A stretch of 64,000 bases of DNA from Adiantum capillus-veneris (lineage: Eukaryota; Streptophyta; Polypodiopsida; Polypodiales; Pteridaceae). A model generated the notes under the pieces. It saw only the letters and a program-made list of their open reading frames with translations. It was not told the origin of the DNA and searched no databases. Position 1 is the first letter of the stretch; every line of letters begins with the position of its first letter. Location: assembly GCA_014529385.2 (NCBI GenBank), contig CM043951.1, positions 109,220,469 through 109,284,468 of the forward strand, written 5' to 3'. Shown in pieces: positions 22,383-36,104 of this stretch. The translations under genes and the position numbers were made by a program.

Positions 22383-22505
22383 ATGGCGAAGGAAGGGAAG
22401 CTCAAGATTGAGAAGTTCAACGGAAAAAACTACCAACATTGGAAGATGCATATTGAAGACTATCTCTACCAGAAGGACCTCTATTTGCCACTAGTGGAAT
22501 CCTGA
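22383..22505 (+). pseudogene. Copia gag N-terminus, truncated
   Basis: ATG at 22383 starts MAKEGKLKIEKFNGKNYQHW, the standard opening of copia gag (the element coat protein). After about 40 codons a stop appears and the frame joins the block just before RT (EDGKILRSRDVIFN in another frame). The middle of gag, the zinc knuckle, protease and integrase have been deleted. Confidence 0.8.
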
Positions 22506-22554
22506 AGATGGTAAAATCTTAAGGAGTAGGGATGTAATTTTTAACGAACAAAAT

Positions 22555-23706
22555 ATGTACAAAGATTACTTGGAAAGAAAACAAACAAAAGAAACAGGTG
22601 ATGAGTACATGGAGCTTGAGGACGGTGAAGACTCAAGGACTGCAAACGATGACAATGTGCAACAACGTCAACCAAATGAGGAGCCTCAACCTATTCCCCG
22701 AAGATCTACAAGAGCAAGTAGACCTCCAGAAAGGTTTGTTCCTTCCTTCAACCATCTCTTGATCTCAGATTCTAGAGAGCCGGAATCATACGAAGAAGCT
22801 ATGCAACATGAATCCGAAGAAGAATGGACGAAGAGCATGCAACTGGAGATGGACTCACTATATCGCAACCAAACATGGGAATTGGTTGAGTTACCTAAAG
22901 GTAAGAAAAGGTACAAGTCTAGGCTTGTGATAAAAGGTTTTTCTCAAAAGAAAGTTATTGACTTCAATGAAATATTTTCTCATGTTGTAAAAATGAACTC
23001 AATTAGGCTTGTCTTAAGCCTTGTGGCTGCTCATGATCTAAATCTTGAGCAAATGGATGTAAATACGGCATTCCCTCACGGTGACTTAGAGGAGGAAATC
23101 TACATGCTTCAACCAAAGGGGTATGAAGTAAAAGGTAAGCAGAAAATGGTTTGCAGATTAAAGAAGAGCTTGTATGGTTTAAAGCAAGCATCAAGACAAT
23201 GGTACTTGAAGTTTGATCGATGGATGTTGGATCATGGATTCACAAGATGCAACTCGGATCACTACGTCTACACAAAGAATTTGGGAGATGGGAAATTCAT
23301 CATCCTAATGTTATATGTTGATGACATGTTGATTGCAAGTTCTAACATGCAGGACATCAAAGACCTAAAAGAGGATCTGTCTAAATCTTTTTCAATGAAA
23401 GATTTAGGTGCTGCAAAGAGGATACTTGGTATGAAAATATCAAGGGACAGGACGAAGAAGACAATAAAGCTATCTCAAGAAGATTACATCAAGAAGGTAC
23501 TAAAAAGGTTTGCAATGCAAAATGCAAAACCAGTTTCTACACCTTTGGCTGGTCATTTTAAACTAACAAAGGATATGTGTCCAAAGACACAAGAAGAGAT
23601 AGCCTATATGTCTAAAGTTCCATATGCTGCAGCGGTAGGTTCTCTAATGTATGCTATGGTCCTGGACAAGGCCAGACATTGCACATCCAGTGGGAGTTGT
23701 GAGTAG
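22555..23706 (+). CDS. Copia reverse transcriptase fragment
   Basis: The frame starts inside the linker that follows integrase in intact copia elements (MYKDYLERKQ). It then gives WTKSMQLEMDSL, NQTWELVELPKG, SRLVIKGFSQK, HDLNLEQMDVNTAF and the catalytic LMLYVDDMLIAS, followed by MKDLGAAKRILGMKI and VGSLMYAMV. These are the copia RT blocks in order, with the YVDD box intact. Compared with the inverted copy, about 20 residues are missing between WELVELPKG and KKRYKSR, so the fingers region is shortened. A frameshift at about 23690 ends the frame before RNase H, which continues at 23744. Without integrase the copy could move only with help from another element. Confidence 0.85.
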   Translation: MYKDYLERKQTKETGDEYMELEDGEDSRTANDDNVQQRQPNEEPQPIPRRSTRASRPPERFVPSFNHLLISDSREPESYEEAMQHESEEEWTKSMQLEMDSLYRNQTWELVELPKGKKRYKSRLVIKGFSQKKVIDFNEIFSHVVKMNSIRLVLSLVAAHDLNLEQMDVNTAFPHGDLEEEIYMLQPKGYEVKGKQKMVCRLKKSLYGLKQASRQWYLKFDRWMLDHGFTRCNSDHYVYTKNLGDGKFIILMLYVDDMLIASSNMQDIKDLKEDLSKSFSMKDLGAAKRILGMKISRDRTKKTIKLSQEDYIKKVLKRFAMQNAKPVSTPLAGHFKLTKDMCPKTQEEIAYMSKVPYAAAVGSLMYAMVLDKARHCTSSGSCE

Positions 23707-23743
23707 GTTCATTGACAACCCAGGTAAAGAGCATTGGTAAGCT

Positions 23744-24270
23744 GTGAAGTGGATACTTAGGTATCTAAAAGGGACAACAACAAATGCTTTGTATTTTGGA
23801 AGAACTGATATTTTTCTAGAAGGGTATGTTGATGCAGATATGGCAGGTGACAAAGATACTCGAAGGAGCACTACTGGCTATGTCTTCGCGGTTGGAGGCA
23901 CAGCAGTAAGTTGGGCTTCAAAGCTATAGAAAGTGGTCTCACTTTCCACCACGGAAGCAGAGTATGTAGCAATGACGGAGGCAAGCAAAGAAATTTTGTG
24001 GCTTCACAGATTCTTAGAAGAGCTTGGATTCAAACAAGACAATTGTGTCTTGTACAGTGATAGCCAAAGCGCTATCCATCTTGCGAAGAACTCAGCCTTT
24101 CATTCAAGGACAAAGCACATGAGGTGAGATATCACTTTATACGCACTCTTTTGGAAGAGGGACAGCTAAATCTAGGAAAGGTGCATACAAGTGAAAATCC
24201 TGCAGACATGTTTACAAAGGTGGTCAACAAGGAGAAGTTGAGCTTTTGCTCATCTTCAATCGGCATTCAA
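23744..24270 (+). pseudogene. Copia RNase H, interrupted
   Basis: Frames 23744-23929 and 23933-24127 read MKWILRYLKGTT, FLEGYVDADMAGD, TGYVFAVGGTAVSW, then VSLSTTEAEYVAM and YSDSQSAIHLAKN. They carry the RNase H acidic residues (DAD, EAEY, DSQ) and are split by an in-frame stop at 23927-23929. A further shift near 24125 precedes the terminal block, in which PADMFTK is readable near 24202. Confidence 0.8.
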
Positions 24271-24336
24271 GGATAAGAAGCAAGGATGGAAAGCAGTCAT
24301 AGGTTTGGTTTTGAGATTAGTCTCCAAGTGGGAGAT

Positions 24337-24914
24337 TGTTAAGTATGGAGCCTGATTTACCCTTGTAATTTTCTGTGGTAAAAGCGCACATTTGTAAGGC
24401 CCCCATAATGAGGAGAAGCCATCGTGCGTGAAGGTAAATCACTCACCGGAAACCAAAATTTTCACAGTCAAAATTTTTTCTTCGCCGGAATATTATGGCC
24501 GGAAAGTGGTCGGAAAACGACCGGTCAGTTGGCCGGTGGCCGGTGATCGGAAGTCAATGGCCGGTGGCCGATGGCCGAATTCAAAAGCGGACTTTTCTTC
24601 TCAAGGGCGGCCACACATGGGCGGATTGAAGGGTCCGATTTGAACTTATCTACACAAGGGCGGATACACATGGTTGCCTCTCATTAGAGAGGGCAGCCCT
24701 TTTGGCCTATAAAAGGAGGCCATTTCTACACACATTTCATAGTGTGAAGTTGATGCAACAAGGTGAGTGTGAGGAGGTGAGAGTGAAGCAAGGCGAGAGC
24801 TCTATTAAGGGTTTAATTCCTTTGTAAACTACTTCTTCTTTTGAAGTGCTAAAGCCATTGAATGGCTGCTTTCCCGTGGACGTAGCCCACATTGGGTGAA
24901 CCACGTATATCGTG

Positions 24915-24963
<49 letters not shown>

Positions 24964-24993
24964 CTATAATCTCTTGTGTGTGAAATCTATCTC
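24337..24993 (+). repeat. 3' LTR of the copia element, end truncated
   Basis: Matches the 5' LTR from TGTTAAG up to GAAATCTATCTC and then diverges. It has TATAAAA at 24708-24714 and a shorter (CT)n tract at about 24919-24960. It lacks the hairpin segment found in the 5' LTR. Confidence 0.85.
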
Positions 24994-26754
<1,761 letters not shown>

Positions 26755-27640
26755 ATCATTTAATTGCTACTTGAAACCACCTAGTCAAAGCTAGAAACCA
26801 CATGTCACAATGCTAGAAACCACCTTGTCATAGAGCTACCAAACACCTACTCAGTGCAACAAACAACATAGTCACAACTAGAGACCTGTCAACGAGCAGT
26901 ACAAACCTCTAGAAAGCACCTACTCAGTGATTTCTACAAACCTATCAAGGATTACTAGAAAACACCTAGTCAGGGCAACAAACCACATAGTCAAAGATAG
27001 CAACCTGTCAACAAACAAGACAAACTAGCCATGCACTACTAGAAAGCACCTATTTAGTGCTAGAAACATTGCTAAAAAATGCCTACTTAGTGCTCGAAAC
27101 CAAATAATTCAACTACTAAATCACTGCTAGAAACCTCCCAAGATTTGATGATTGGGATTTACTACTAGAAACCTTACAGCCACCACTACAAACCTGTCAA
27201 TAATTACTAGAAGACCTACTTGGTGGTAGAAATGAGATATAAGTCAAGCACTAGAAAACACTCGTGCAAGTCAGAAACCAGTAAAGCTTCCCAGATCAAT
27301 TCTAAAAAGCTTCAAACCATTATAGCAAAGAAACTAATCAAGCACTACCAAAAACCAATCGGACATTGCTAGAAACCGGTCAAAAAGGAAGCCATCAGGT
27401 CCATAGTCATGCAAATCAGACAAACCAACCTTGCTAGAAACCACACATACTAGAAGCTGGTCATGCAAACTAGCTTAGCTCTACTAGAAACTATAAGATA
27501 ATTCAGAAGCCAATCAAGAAAAGACCATTGTGATTTTACAAAGTAGAAAAGGTTTCCTACTATCAAATTTTCTAGTGCCACAAACCATCCCATCACTGCT
27601 ACAAACCATTAAAACAGCTTTCGACTAGTCAAGCATTGCT
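26755..27640. repeat. Field of degenerate short repeats (CTAGAAACC motif)
   Basis: Variants of GCTAGAAACCACCTAGTCA recur many times at irregular spacing, often 20 to 30 bp: for example CTAGAAACCACATGTCA, CTAGAAACCACCTTGTCA, CTAGAAAGCACCTACTCAG and ACTAGAAAACACCTAGTCAG. The plus strand is A and C rich. Decay is stronger toward the right end. There is no open frame. It reads as an ancient minisatellite. Confidence 0.75.
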
Positions 27641-28499
27641 TAAAACCAAACAAACCAATCAAATTGGAATAAAAGTGTACTAAGAATTAATCTTGCAATT
27701 ATACAAATCCTAGAACAGTTCTAGAAAGAAGTTGAGGCATGCTATGTACAATTAAGCAGGGTATGAAAGCACTAGAGTAGTATATCATCACCATAGTGGT
27801 GTGCAAGCATGAAGAAATATTAAGAGATGCTTACCTACATAATTGGGAAGAAAAATAGTATTTCTAAAAAGTGGTACACTTCTAGCAAGTACTAAAACAG
27901 TAACAATAATGTTATAAAGTGTATTAAAGAGAGAGGGTAATCTTCTAAACATATGGTATGTCCAACAAATGGGTAGGATGCTTGATGTAAGTGTTTCTTC
28001 CTATGCGCTTACAACAAACATCTTTTTTTCACGGAGAGACCCTTGCTTCAATATTCCATAATTCAAAAACAATGTCTTCATTCAGGCTTTAGTATCTATG
28101 TTCCTGCCCAAATGTTACTTTGAGTAACTCTATTTCCCTCTCAATCAATCTTCTTTTTTACATATTTGCGCTAACTCTACCTTGTGTTCTGGTGCACAGC
28201 ATGACTATCTCTCGAAGGCCTAGCACCACAATTGACTTTGTTAGCATTTTTAATAGTTATACTACAGATGATCAGTCATGGATACCGTCTAGAATAGCTA
28301 TCGGGAGTTGGGTACTAATGCAGACGAGGAGGAGGAAGAGGAGGCAACACAATGATTTTGTGGAGGCTTTCAAGGGACAAGTTAGAGAATTTAAAGTGTG
28401 TGCACAAAGCAAGCGGTTGAAAGAAATCCTCATAAAACATGCTTTCTAACATGTAGTCTTAAGGCTGCAAACATCTCCTCCTAGTTTTCAACGGCATCG

Positions 28500-29640
28500 A
28501 CCCAATTGTAGGGTATTTTGAGCATATATCTCATTTAGTGTATGTTCATTTTTGAAGCTTATGGTTGATATCATGTCTGATATGGTGCATATATTTATCC
28601 ATCAAACAGGAGGGACTGGAAACCAGTTGAGAGCATACTTGGCATTTTTTATGCTTTCCATGCATTTATTGGTGAGCAAATGTACCGAGGAAGACCGCAC
28701 AAGGAGCTTGCAGATAATGGAATATTCTTTTATGATATGTCATATCTAGAACCCTAAATATTGGCTGGATGGGTCGTGTGACTTCTTTGCCACTTCCATC
28801 CTTTAGCAAGGATTAGTCTTTGCTAGCGTCCCAAACTAGTGAAAGCTTCAGAAATAGGTTGTTGCTAGATATACAAAAGTCCGTCAAGTATTCTATTGCT
28901 ACAAAGATTGTTAGGCTCACTCTAATTATGTCGGTTGAAGTGTTTGTAGATTTCTTATTCGATGAGCAAATAAGAAATACCACAACAATGTTCATTTGCA
29001 AGCCTGAGAGCTGTTTGGACTTTTTAGATGATAATTGGGATAGGAAATGATCGGAGGGAAAAATTTATATTTTGCAAAAGAAGTCCATAATTTGCAAGTA
29101 CATTATAAGCTATCAAAATTTCATAGTGTCACTTTACTATTTAGATATCATCTTCTTAGTGAGCAGCTTATTCCGCTTGATCAAGATATAGAGTCTAACT
29201 CTAAGAACAAATCTTTAGCAATGGAGATCTACTTTTGAGAGAACCTACTTACTGTGATGGACACAATGCCAACTACAACCCTTGGACAACTCAGGGTAGA
29301 TCTTACATATGAAGACTTCCCACTGTTGCCAGAAGTGTATGCATTCAATCTCAACAATAGAAAGGTACTGACTAAATGGATAAATTTCACTTGTCTTTAA
29401 TGCCTTAAAGATATAGATACTAACACTTTGTTTTTTGCAGATTCCAAGATGCAAGGAGAAAACAACATTGTGCAAGGAGCCCCTCTCAAATACACTTCAC
29501 TTGATTGCTTCAACCGAAAGCTAGGTCACATACATTGTGCACACAATGAGTTTTATTGTCATATCATCCAAGATGTACAGTCCAAAATGATTAATACAAA
29601 GACATTTTTGTGCCACTCAAACATTGTCTCAAAATCGTAA
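28500..29640 (+). pseudogene. Possible spliced-gene remnant of unknown function
   Basis: Several short plus-strand blocks look coding: RGRPHKELADNGIFFYDMSY near 28690-28745, LRVDLTYEDFPLLPEVYAFN at about 29295-29355, and IPRCKEKTTLCKEPLSNTLH after 29441. The last two would be joined by a 76-bp intron (29365-29440) with GT at the start, a T-rich tract and TTTTTTGCAG at the end. Stops separate the earlier blocks. I do not recognise the protein. The splice reading is by eye only. Confidence 0.3.
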
Positions 29641-30969
29641 GCTTTGTATTGCCTCAAGACTTTATACATTGTATTTTTTCATTCAAAATTTGTACAAAGG
29701 GGTGTAAATTACTGCCTATTGTCTATTGCCATTATTGCTCCCTTGCCCCTATCCCCGGTTTCTACCACTACTCCCTTATTCCTTGCCTCGATTGCTACCA
29801 CTGCTCGCCTACCCCTGTTGCTACCACTGCTCCCCTGCCCTCTCCCCTGGTTGCTACTCCTTCTACCTTGGGGGACGCTGGTCTCAGGTGCGGTGCCCTT
29901 TCACTTTGCTCGAATGCCTTGGCCTTGTCCATGGCTTCCCATGCATCTTGAATTTGTGAAGCTTCACTCTATTCTCCCTCTTGCAGCTGACATGTAACCC
30001 AATCCTCTACTTTTGTGGAGTCGGCATAATACTGATTGATTACTTCTTGCATGTTTCAAACCTCGTCTTGAGTCTATTGGTACCTTTGCATGATTTTGTC
30101 AATGTGGGCTTGTTCAAACTCCTTAGCTTGTGCGCTTTCCTTTCTTGACCGACTATGCACCGAAATTATAATATGCTAAATGGCCATCACAAAAACATTG
30201 TGCACATCATAGGGGTTGTAGTTATGTAGATGCGTGATAATAAGAAAGTAAGTAAAGAAGTAACTTATTTTCATAAACACATTGGAGCAATACAAGCACT
30301 AAAACAACATGCGTACTTACATTTGGTACGTCCAAAATTTGGCTCAGAAGGAGCATAGCATTCATACACGTCTTCGAGCCACATCTAAAATCATGAGTCT
30401 GAATGGGCACGCATGACCCGTCAATGCACCATGGCAGCACCTAGATGATGTTCTAACAAAATGTGCTCCACACAGTAAACAAATTTTCTCGCGAAACTAC
30501 ATACATAAGCACTTGCTTCAGTAGGTCATTAGAAACAGATACTACAAGCAAAAGCATAAAGATAAGCCTTATGCCTTTACCATGCCCATGGAATCCACTG
30601 CTTTGCCTGGAGTTTCCGTAGTAGATGACCTTCAATGTTGAATAGCACCATACTCTAATTTTCACTACACCAAAAAAAGAACATAAAAACTATCACAACT
30701 ATGAGAAATAGTAAGATCCTAAATCCAGAATATCTTTGCATACCGACACAAAAATCACCTTTGATTAAATGCAGTGACCCGAAAGTGCGCTAGATCCTAG
30801 TTTACTTTGTTGAGCCAGCCCAACAACGTGAAAAATGACATTCCATCTGAAACATAGGCCATATAAGCGGATCTATTACATACTTTTTGTCATGCACATT
30901 TGCAGGTAGAAGCGAGATAGCAACCTAGCATGAAAAATTGCTAGCAATTAGATTGGTTACTATATATAA

Positions 30970-31365
30970 GACATAGGTCAAAACAAAGCAAATACAATTC
31001 TTGAAATGGTCATATAAGTCCCTAATCACTTAGTTCTAACCCGAGACCCAAGTCAATACCTGGCAATTAATGGCCTTAAAGATTTCCAAGTGTCTCTATC
31101 CGCTTGTTACTGACCCTAAGTGACATAATGAACTTAAAGCTTACCATATAGCTAGATAGCATGCAAAGACATGGGTCAAAACGAAGTAAATGCAATCCTT
31201 GAAATGGTCATTTAGGTCCCTATTGGCTTTTGTTCTAACCCTAAGTGCCAAAAAAACACAGGTCAATATCGAGCGAATATCGACCTTGAAGGGTCCCTAT
31301 TCACTTGGTACTGACCCCAACATCGTCACATAATGAACTTAATCCTTACTACATAGCAGTATGAA
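30970..31365. repeat. Diverged 198-bp tandem duplication
   Basis: GACATAGGTCAAAACAAAGC (30970) and GACATGGGTCAAAACGAAG (31168) start two copies that share TTGAAATGGTCAT, GTCCCTA, TTCTAACCC and CATAATGAACTTAA in the same order. The copies differ at many positions. Confidence 0.75.
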
Positions 31366-32360
31366 TGATTGCAACTGTTGCATTGGAGTTTAGAGAAATC
31401 ACGCATGCTGAGAAAATCTTGTCCATCAAGGTTGAAAACGGAGTCCGCCTCTTTGAACTTTCAAGAAGATGAATATGTGCTTAAAGAGGAAGTTCTAGGG
31501 CTTCTATATGATGTTGCACTTCCTAGTACTAGAGCTGAGCTTGATGGGTTTGCAGCTCCCCCCTTCCTAGGGTGATCACTAAAGCTTTCTCTTATGAGCT
31601 ATGCTCAAGACTGTTTGGATCTGGTATGATCTCACCTTCTGGGACTATGAAGGCATATTGAGGGTAGAATCATTGATTTTTGGCATCTAAAAACCTTCTG
31701 CATAGTTTCCTATGTACCTTCGTGAAACATGATAAATAATTCCCCAAGTCAAGCTGTAGATAGCATTATCTTCGCCCTGATATTGTCTATCCCATGGGTC
31801 TCCTATGATATGAGCTTCTATGGTTTCAGGACCCAAGGCATTATAGATCTTATACTCTCGTCTATATCTATGATTGTTTTGGTCAAAGTATACGGTGGTC
31901 TGGTCACAACGTCGAAGCTCGATTTTTGATGGAGAAGAGTTTGGCTTTGAATAGATTTTTGGGTTCACTCGGATTATATCATTCAGTTGTAGAGAGGAAG
32001 GGATATAATAGATTTTATCCTCTGAAAAGAACCATCCTTTTTAATCTATCAATGGGCACACATCTATGAGCTAGCATGTGGGCCTTTCAAACACTGGTTG
32101 ATCCTTTTTGTATAGTTGCCCTTCTCGGTCTACATAGTGTGTATATGAATTGTGTGTGACATACATTGTTTACAACATTCGCTTTGATGTGCTCCTTATA
32201 CTCGTGAATGATTGCACACTTGTGGTAGAGGATGCAGAAACATTTGCAAACATAATGCTCTTTTCAACTTTTGGTGATATCTGGATACTTTGACCAAATT
32301 CACGCAGGAATTTGTTTGTTCAAAGGACCAATTTTAAGCTTTTCAGGTGCCTGTGCATCT
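31366..32360. other. Unassigned DNA with short frames
   Basis: A 69-codon plus frame (31369-31575) and a 93-codon minus frame (31968-31687; VYFDQNNHRYRREYKIYNAL) are open but unrecognised. The minus frame has a W/Y/D-rich character like the unknown relic at 3053-3871, but the likeness is weak. Confidence 0.3.
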
Positions 32361-32714
32361 TTATGCAAATTCTAACTTTTTTCGTGCTTTTACTGGTGCC
32401 TCTAATGGTAATGCAAAATCATCTGATTGCATCAAAATTGGCGAGTTAGATGCACTTACATTAGGATTCGTAGTTTTAACTTTCTCCCTGTGTTTCTTTG
32501 TAGTTCCTATGTCCCTGTTGGTTGGATTCCTTGGACAATCCTCGGGAAAATGCTCACCTTTTCTTCCACAATCTGAGCAATACACCATGATTGGTGGTAT
32601 TTCAACCGGTTCTTTCATCTCAAGCTCTTGCTGAGGAGTTTTTGCTTTCATGTCTACCAAGTTGTCAGCAAGCTGTATCTTGACCTTTGTATTGTCTTTG
32701 ACTCGATTCTCCAA
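32361..32714 (-). pseudogene. Gypsy gag fragment with zinc knuckle
   Basis: The 117-codon minus frame is lysine and glutamate rich and contains CSDCGRKGEHFPEDC, a zinc knuckle with one extra residue (C-x2-C-x5-H-x4-C instead of x4). Knuckles of this type bind the RNA genome in retroelement capsids. The flanking minus sequence (32848-32654) in another frame is rich in Q, S and N, also gag-like. It lies on the same strand as the LTR and primer-binding site at 36105, about 3.4 kb upstream in reading direction, so it may belong to that element. No protease or RT follows to the left. Confidence 0.5.
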
Positions 32715-32849
32715 TTAGACTGGCTTCTACTGGTTGATCTATTGGGTCTTCCATTTTTGGCTCTTGACTGTAGATTTGACCATTGTAATCCATGTACAAT
32801 GACCCTGATTGCATATACACCAACTGGATGGTTTACTGGCTTGCGCACA

Positions 32850-34293
32850 TTTTTGGATTCTCTTGTTCGAGTTTGTCAAGACTACTTTTGCCAAAGCAAT
32901 TTTGCAGTTGACTGCTCTTTAGACTCCAAGAGTTGGGTAAACTTTAGCTTGAAAGTGCCAGGATTGATTGCAGTTTTTAGAACGATGAAAATATGTGCTT
33001 TGAATAGCCTAATGTGCAATCTAATGTGAGTGGTGCACTTGATCGTTTAATTCTAGACCCAATTTGCAATGCCATTGCTTGCACTTGCCAATTTCTGGTC
33101 GACGCAATAAATTCTAGTTACTCAAGCTCTTTGATTGACTGGTGATGCTCTTTTCCAACATCTCGCTGGAATAAGAATGTTCTGGGCCGAGGAGATTGGA
33201 GCCCAATTGGAAAGTTCTCCAATTTTTAGGTCCAAGTTTAAAACCCTCACGAGTTTTGCAACTCGGACTTGTCAATTTTCACCCAAAATCTATTATTCTT
33301 GATCCCGAATCGCAATTTTGGGGTGTGAACAATGCCCTAACACTTGAATTTTATTCAAAAATCAGTTTTGAATTCTCAGTGCTCAGTTGAATCGCAATGA
33401 TTTTCAACGCAAATTTGATTTCTTGATTCCGTGCAGTTTTGGTTTTACTCGTTTTTAAAAAAAATGAAATTGTCGTCTATCTGAGCTTGATTTGAACGTT
33501 TTTGCAGTTCTCATTTTTTGCGGTTTTGTTTTTGCTCTTTTTTTACCAATACAGGGTTTTTGCAACTCACGGCTCGCTTTGTTCTCTTTTTATGCACTTT
33601 TTTTTTGCGGACTTTTTGTGGCTTGTTTTCCTTGACTCACTTGTGGTTTGAATTCCTCGACGATGTTTCTGCCTTTTTTTGACTCCTCCCCTCATATTTT
33701 TATTATTTTTTGTGAAATTTTGAATTTTCTAGATTTTTGGGTATTTTTATGATTTTTTATAAATTTTTTAGAATTTTTTATTATTTAAAGATGTTTTCCT
33801 TGAATTTTGTAATTTTTATAGATTTTTTTGTGAGTTTTGTATGAAGTTTTTATTTTTGTGAATTTTTGGAGCTTTTTTGTATTTTTTATGAATTTTGATT
33901 CACTTTTTTGGTGAATTCTTAAAATATATTTTTCTTGATTTTTATGGAATTTTGGCTTTTTTGTAATTTTTAAGAGAAATTTTTAATTTTTTGAGTTTTT
34001 TAAATCGATTTTTTAATGATTTTTTTGTGGGTTTGATTTAAATAAAACTAAACAATAAAAATAAAAATTTAATCTACCTTATACTAACCAAATTAAACTA
34101 ACTCTACTAACTCACCTGGCATGGCGGCCGTTGACCTGCAGAGGAGACAACGATGAGGCGGTGCGTAGCAGCTTTGATGGCAACGGGGTGGTCGTTAATG
34201 GTTGGAAGGCCTGCCATGTGCTCATGTGTGGCAGGTGGGCAACTTGCAACACAAAGTGTGTGGGGAGTTTGTCGGCGCGCAAAAGCACCAGCA

Positions 34294-34370
<77 letters not shown>

Positions 34371-36104
34371 TACGGAGAGAGAAAGTGAGAGTGAAGAGAG
34401 ACAGTGGGGTGGGGATGAGAGAGAAAAAGAACCACCGCAAGGGGGGATTCTCATGTACACAAGCCGTCAAAATCCGTTTTTTACACCGAAAAATACGAAA
34501 CTTACCCATTGAGTTTGCACGAATGTCAAAAACTTGCCGGAGTGTACACCCAAGCTCGTGATCAACCGCTTGTGCCCGTTAAACCCAGTTTTTTACTTTT
34601 TATGTTTGAAAGCATGAAAATGCCAAAGTTAGGCCGAGAATTAGCCAAAAACGCTAAAAATCACCCAAAAATTCCAAAAAATTCAAAAATTCCCAAAAAT
34701 TTCTACAATCTATAAATCTCAAAAAATCAGCAGCAATAACAATCAAACACTTTCGACGCACACAAACACACCAAAAAAAAGAAGTTTTTGCCGAAAATGC
34801 CAACTGCGACAAAATCAACAACCCGGCCCTCGAAAATGGCGAAATGCACAAAACTCAACCAACGAGGGAATAAATGCGCTCAAAATGATGTCGTAAATAC
34901 ACATACAAAATGGCTCATCAAGATCATAAGATATCAAGTTTTTACGGAATTAATTGGAAATGAATGCAAAAATTAGCAAAAAATTACCAAAAATTTGCAA
35001 CAATTATTTGAAAAATACGTTTTTTTTTTAAAAAAAATCTCCACACAAAGGGGACTAGTGCAAACAAATCAAATTGTAATAATCACATCAATTCATTCAC
35101 CAACTAATTTCACCAATAAAATCCAAAACTAGGCAATTTTCGGCACAAATTGAGAGTGTAAATCCCTGTTTTGAGCTCAAAAATGCAACAATTCACCATT
35201 ACACACATCAAATTTTCAATCAGAAATTGAATCAATAATGCACATTAATCGTTTTTAGGCGCGCACACACACACTAATAATTACAATTTTTGTGAACTTT
35301 TAGGTGCGCGCACACAATGGTTAATCATTTCAAATCTGCAAATTGAATTCACAAATCTCTAATTGGACATGACCACATCACAAGTCAATCATAAAATTTG
35401 CAAAATCATCATGCAACATTGATTTTTTAGTGCATACACAAGGGCAAAATAGTGCACACACACCTAAAATTAGGCACAGTCAATTAGAATGCACATGCAC
35501 TTGATTTTAGTGCGCACAATTGCAATTGACCATTCAAGCATGCAATTAAGAAAATTTACAATGCTACTTAGCACATGAAACCATCAATTTGCACATTCAA
35601 TTCCAAGGGTTTTGGTATTACGACGGCATGAAAACGTGCAAAATCAAAAGTTCCAAATCATCAAATTGACAATGGAGAAGCATACCGCACAAATCTTGAA
35701 TCCAATAGCACCATTCAATTGCCAATTAAACAATGTGTAGACCGCTTCTGTCGACGCTCCAAAGCCCTAATCTTGCATTCCAAAATCCAAAAATTGACAA
35801 GTGATTAGCACAAATCGGCATTGCTAGAATGCAATCCAAGCCTCTAACTAGGCAAATATCAAAGCGTAAGCACAAAATATTAGTCCAATTAATAGAAAAT
35901 TAGTGTGTAAGTTAGCAAAAATTAGTGTGAAGCTATAATGTGTAGGCACACAATTAGCAAGATATGGTATTACATTAGGGGAAATTGAACACACATCCAA
36001 AATCCACAAAACGATAAACACACAAGTGAAATTAGTGAGAAAATCATTCGATTATGCCATAATTACACTAGCGTAGGCCATCGTTCCCCGACAATGGTGC
36101 CAAA
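32850..36104. other. AT-rich low-complexity stretch, probably element leader
   Basis: 33430-34060 is dominated by runs of T on the plus strand and 34600-35050 by runs of A. A (GA)n tract lies at 34297-34365. No coding domain was recognised. The right end (36070-36104) contains CCCCGACAATGGTGCCAAA, the reverse complement of a gypsy primer-binding site, so much of this may be the untranslated leader of a minus-strand element. Confidence 0.5.
34297..34365. repeat. (GA)n microsatellite
   Basis: About 34 uninterrupted GA units. The R/E or S/L frames across it are artefacts. Confidence 0.98.

Larger units (their letters stand above)
21520..24993 (+). mobile_element. Internally deleted Ty1/copia retrotransposon
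   Basis: Two LTRs starting TGTTAAGTATGGAGCC (21520 and 24337) enclose a primer-binding site TGGTATCAGAGC (22312-22323, initiator Met tRNA type), the first codons of gag (22383), then RT and RNase H, and a polypurine tract (CCAAGTGGGAGAT). Most of gag and all of protease and integrase are absent. The 3' LTR loses its last 60 bp or so after 24993, so no target duplication can be checked. A second copy of this family lies inverted at 37330-40242. Confidence 0.88.

Noticed and set aside
26755-27640. CRISPR-like array
   Set aside because: The short repeats are degenerate and irregularly spaced with no unique spacers, and the surroundings are eukaryotic with no cas genes.
34107-34561. Overlapping frames of about 119 codons on both strands
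   Set aside because: Open only because of the (GA)n tract at 34297-34365.
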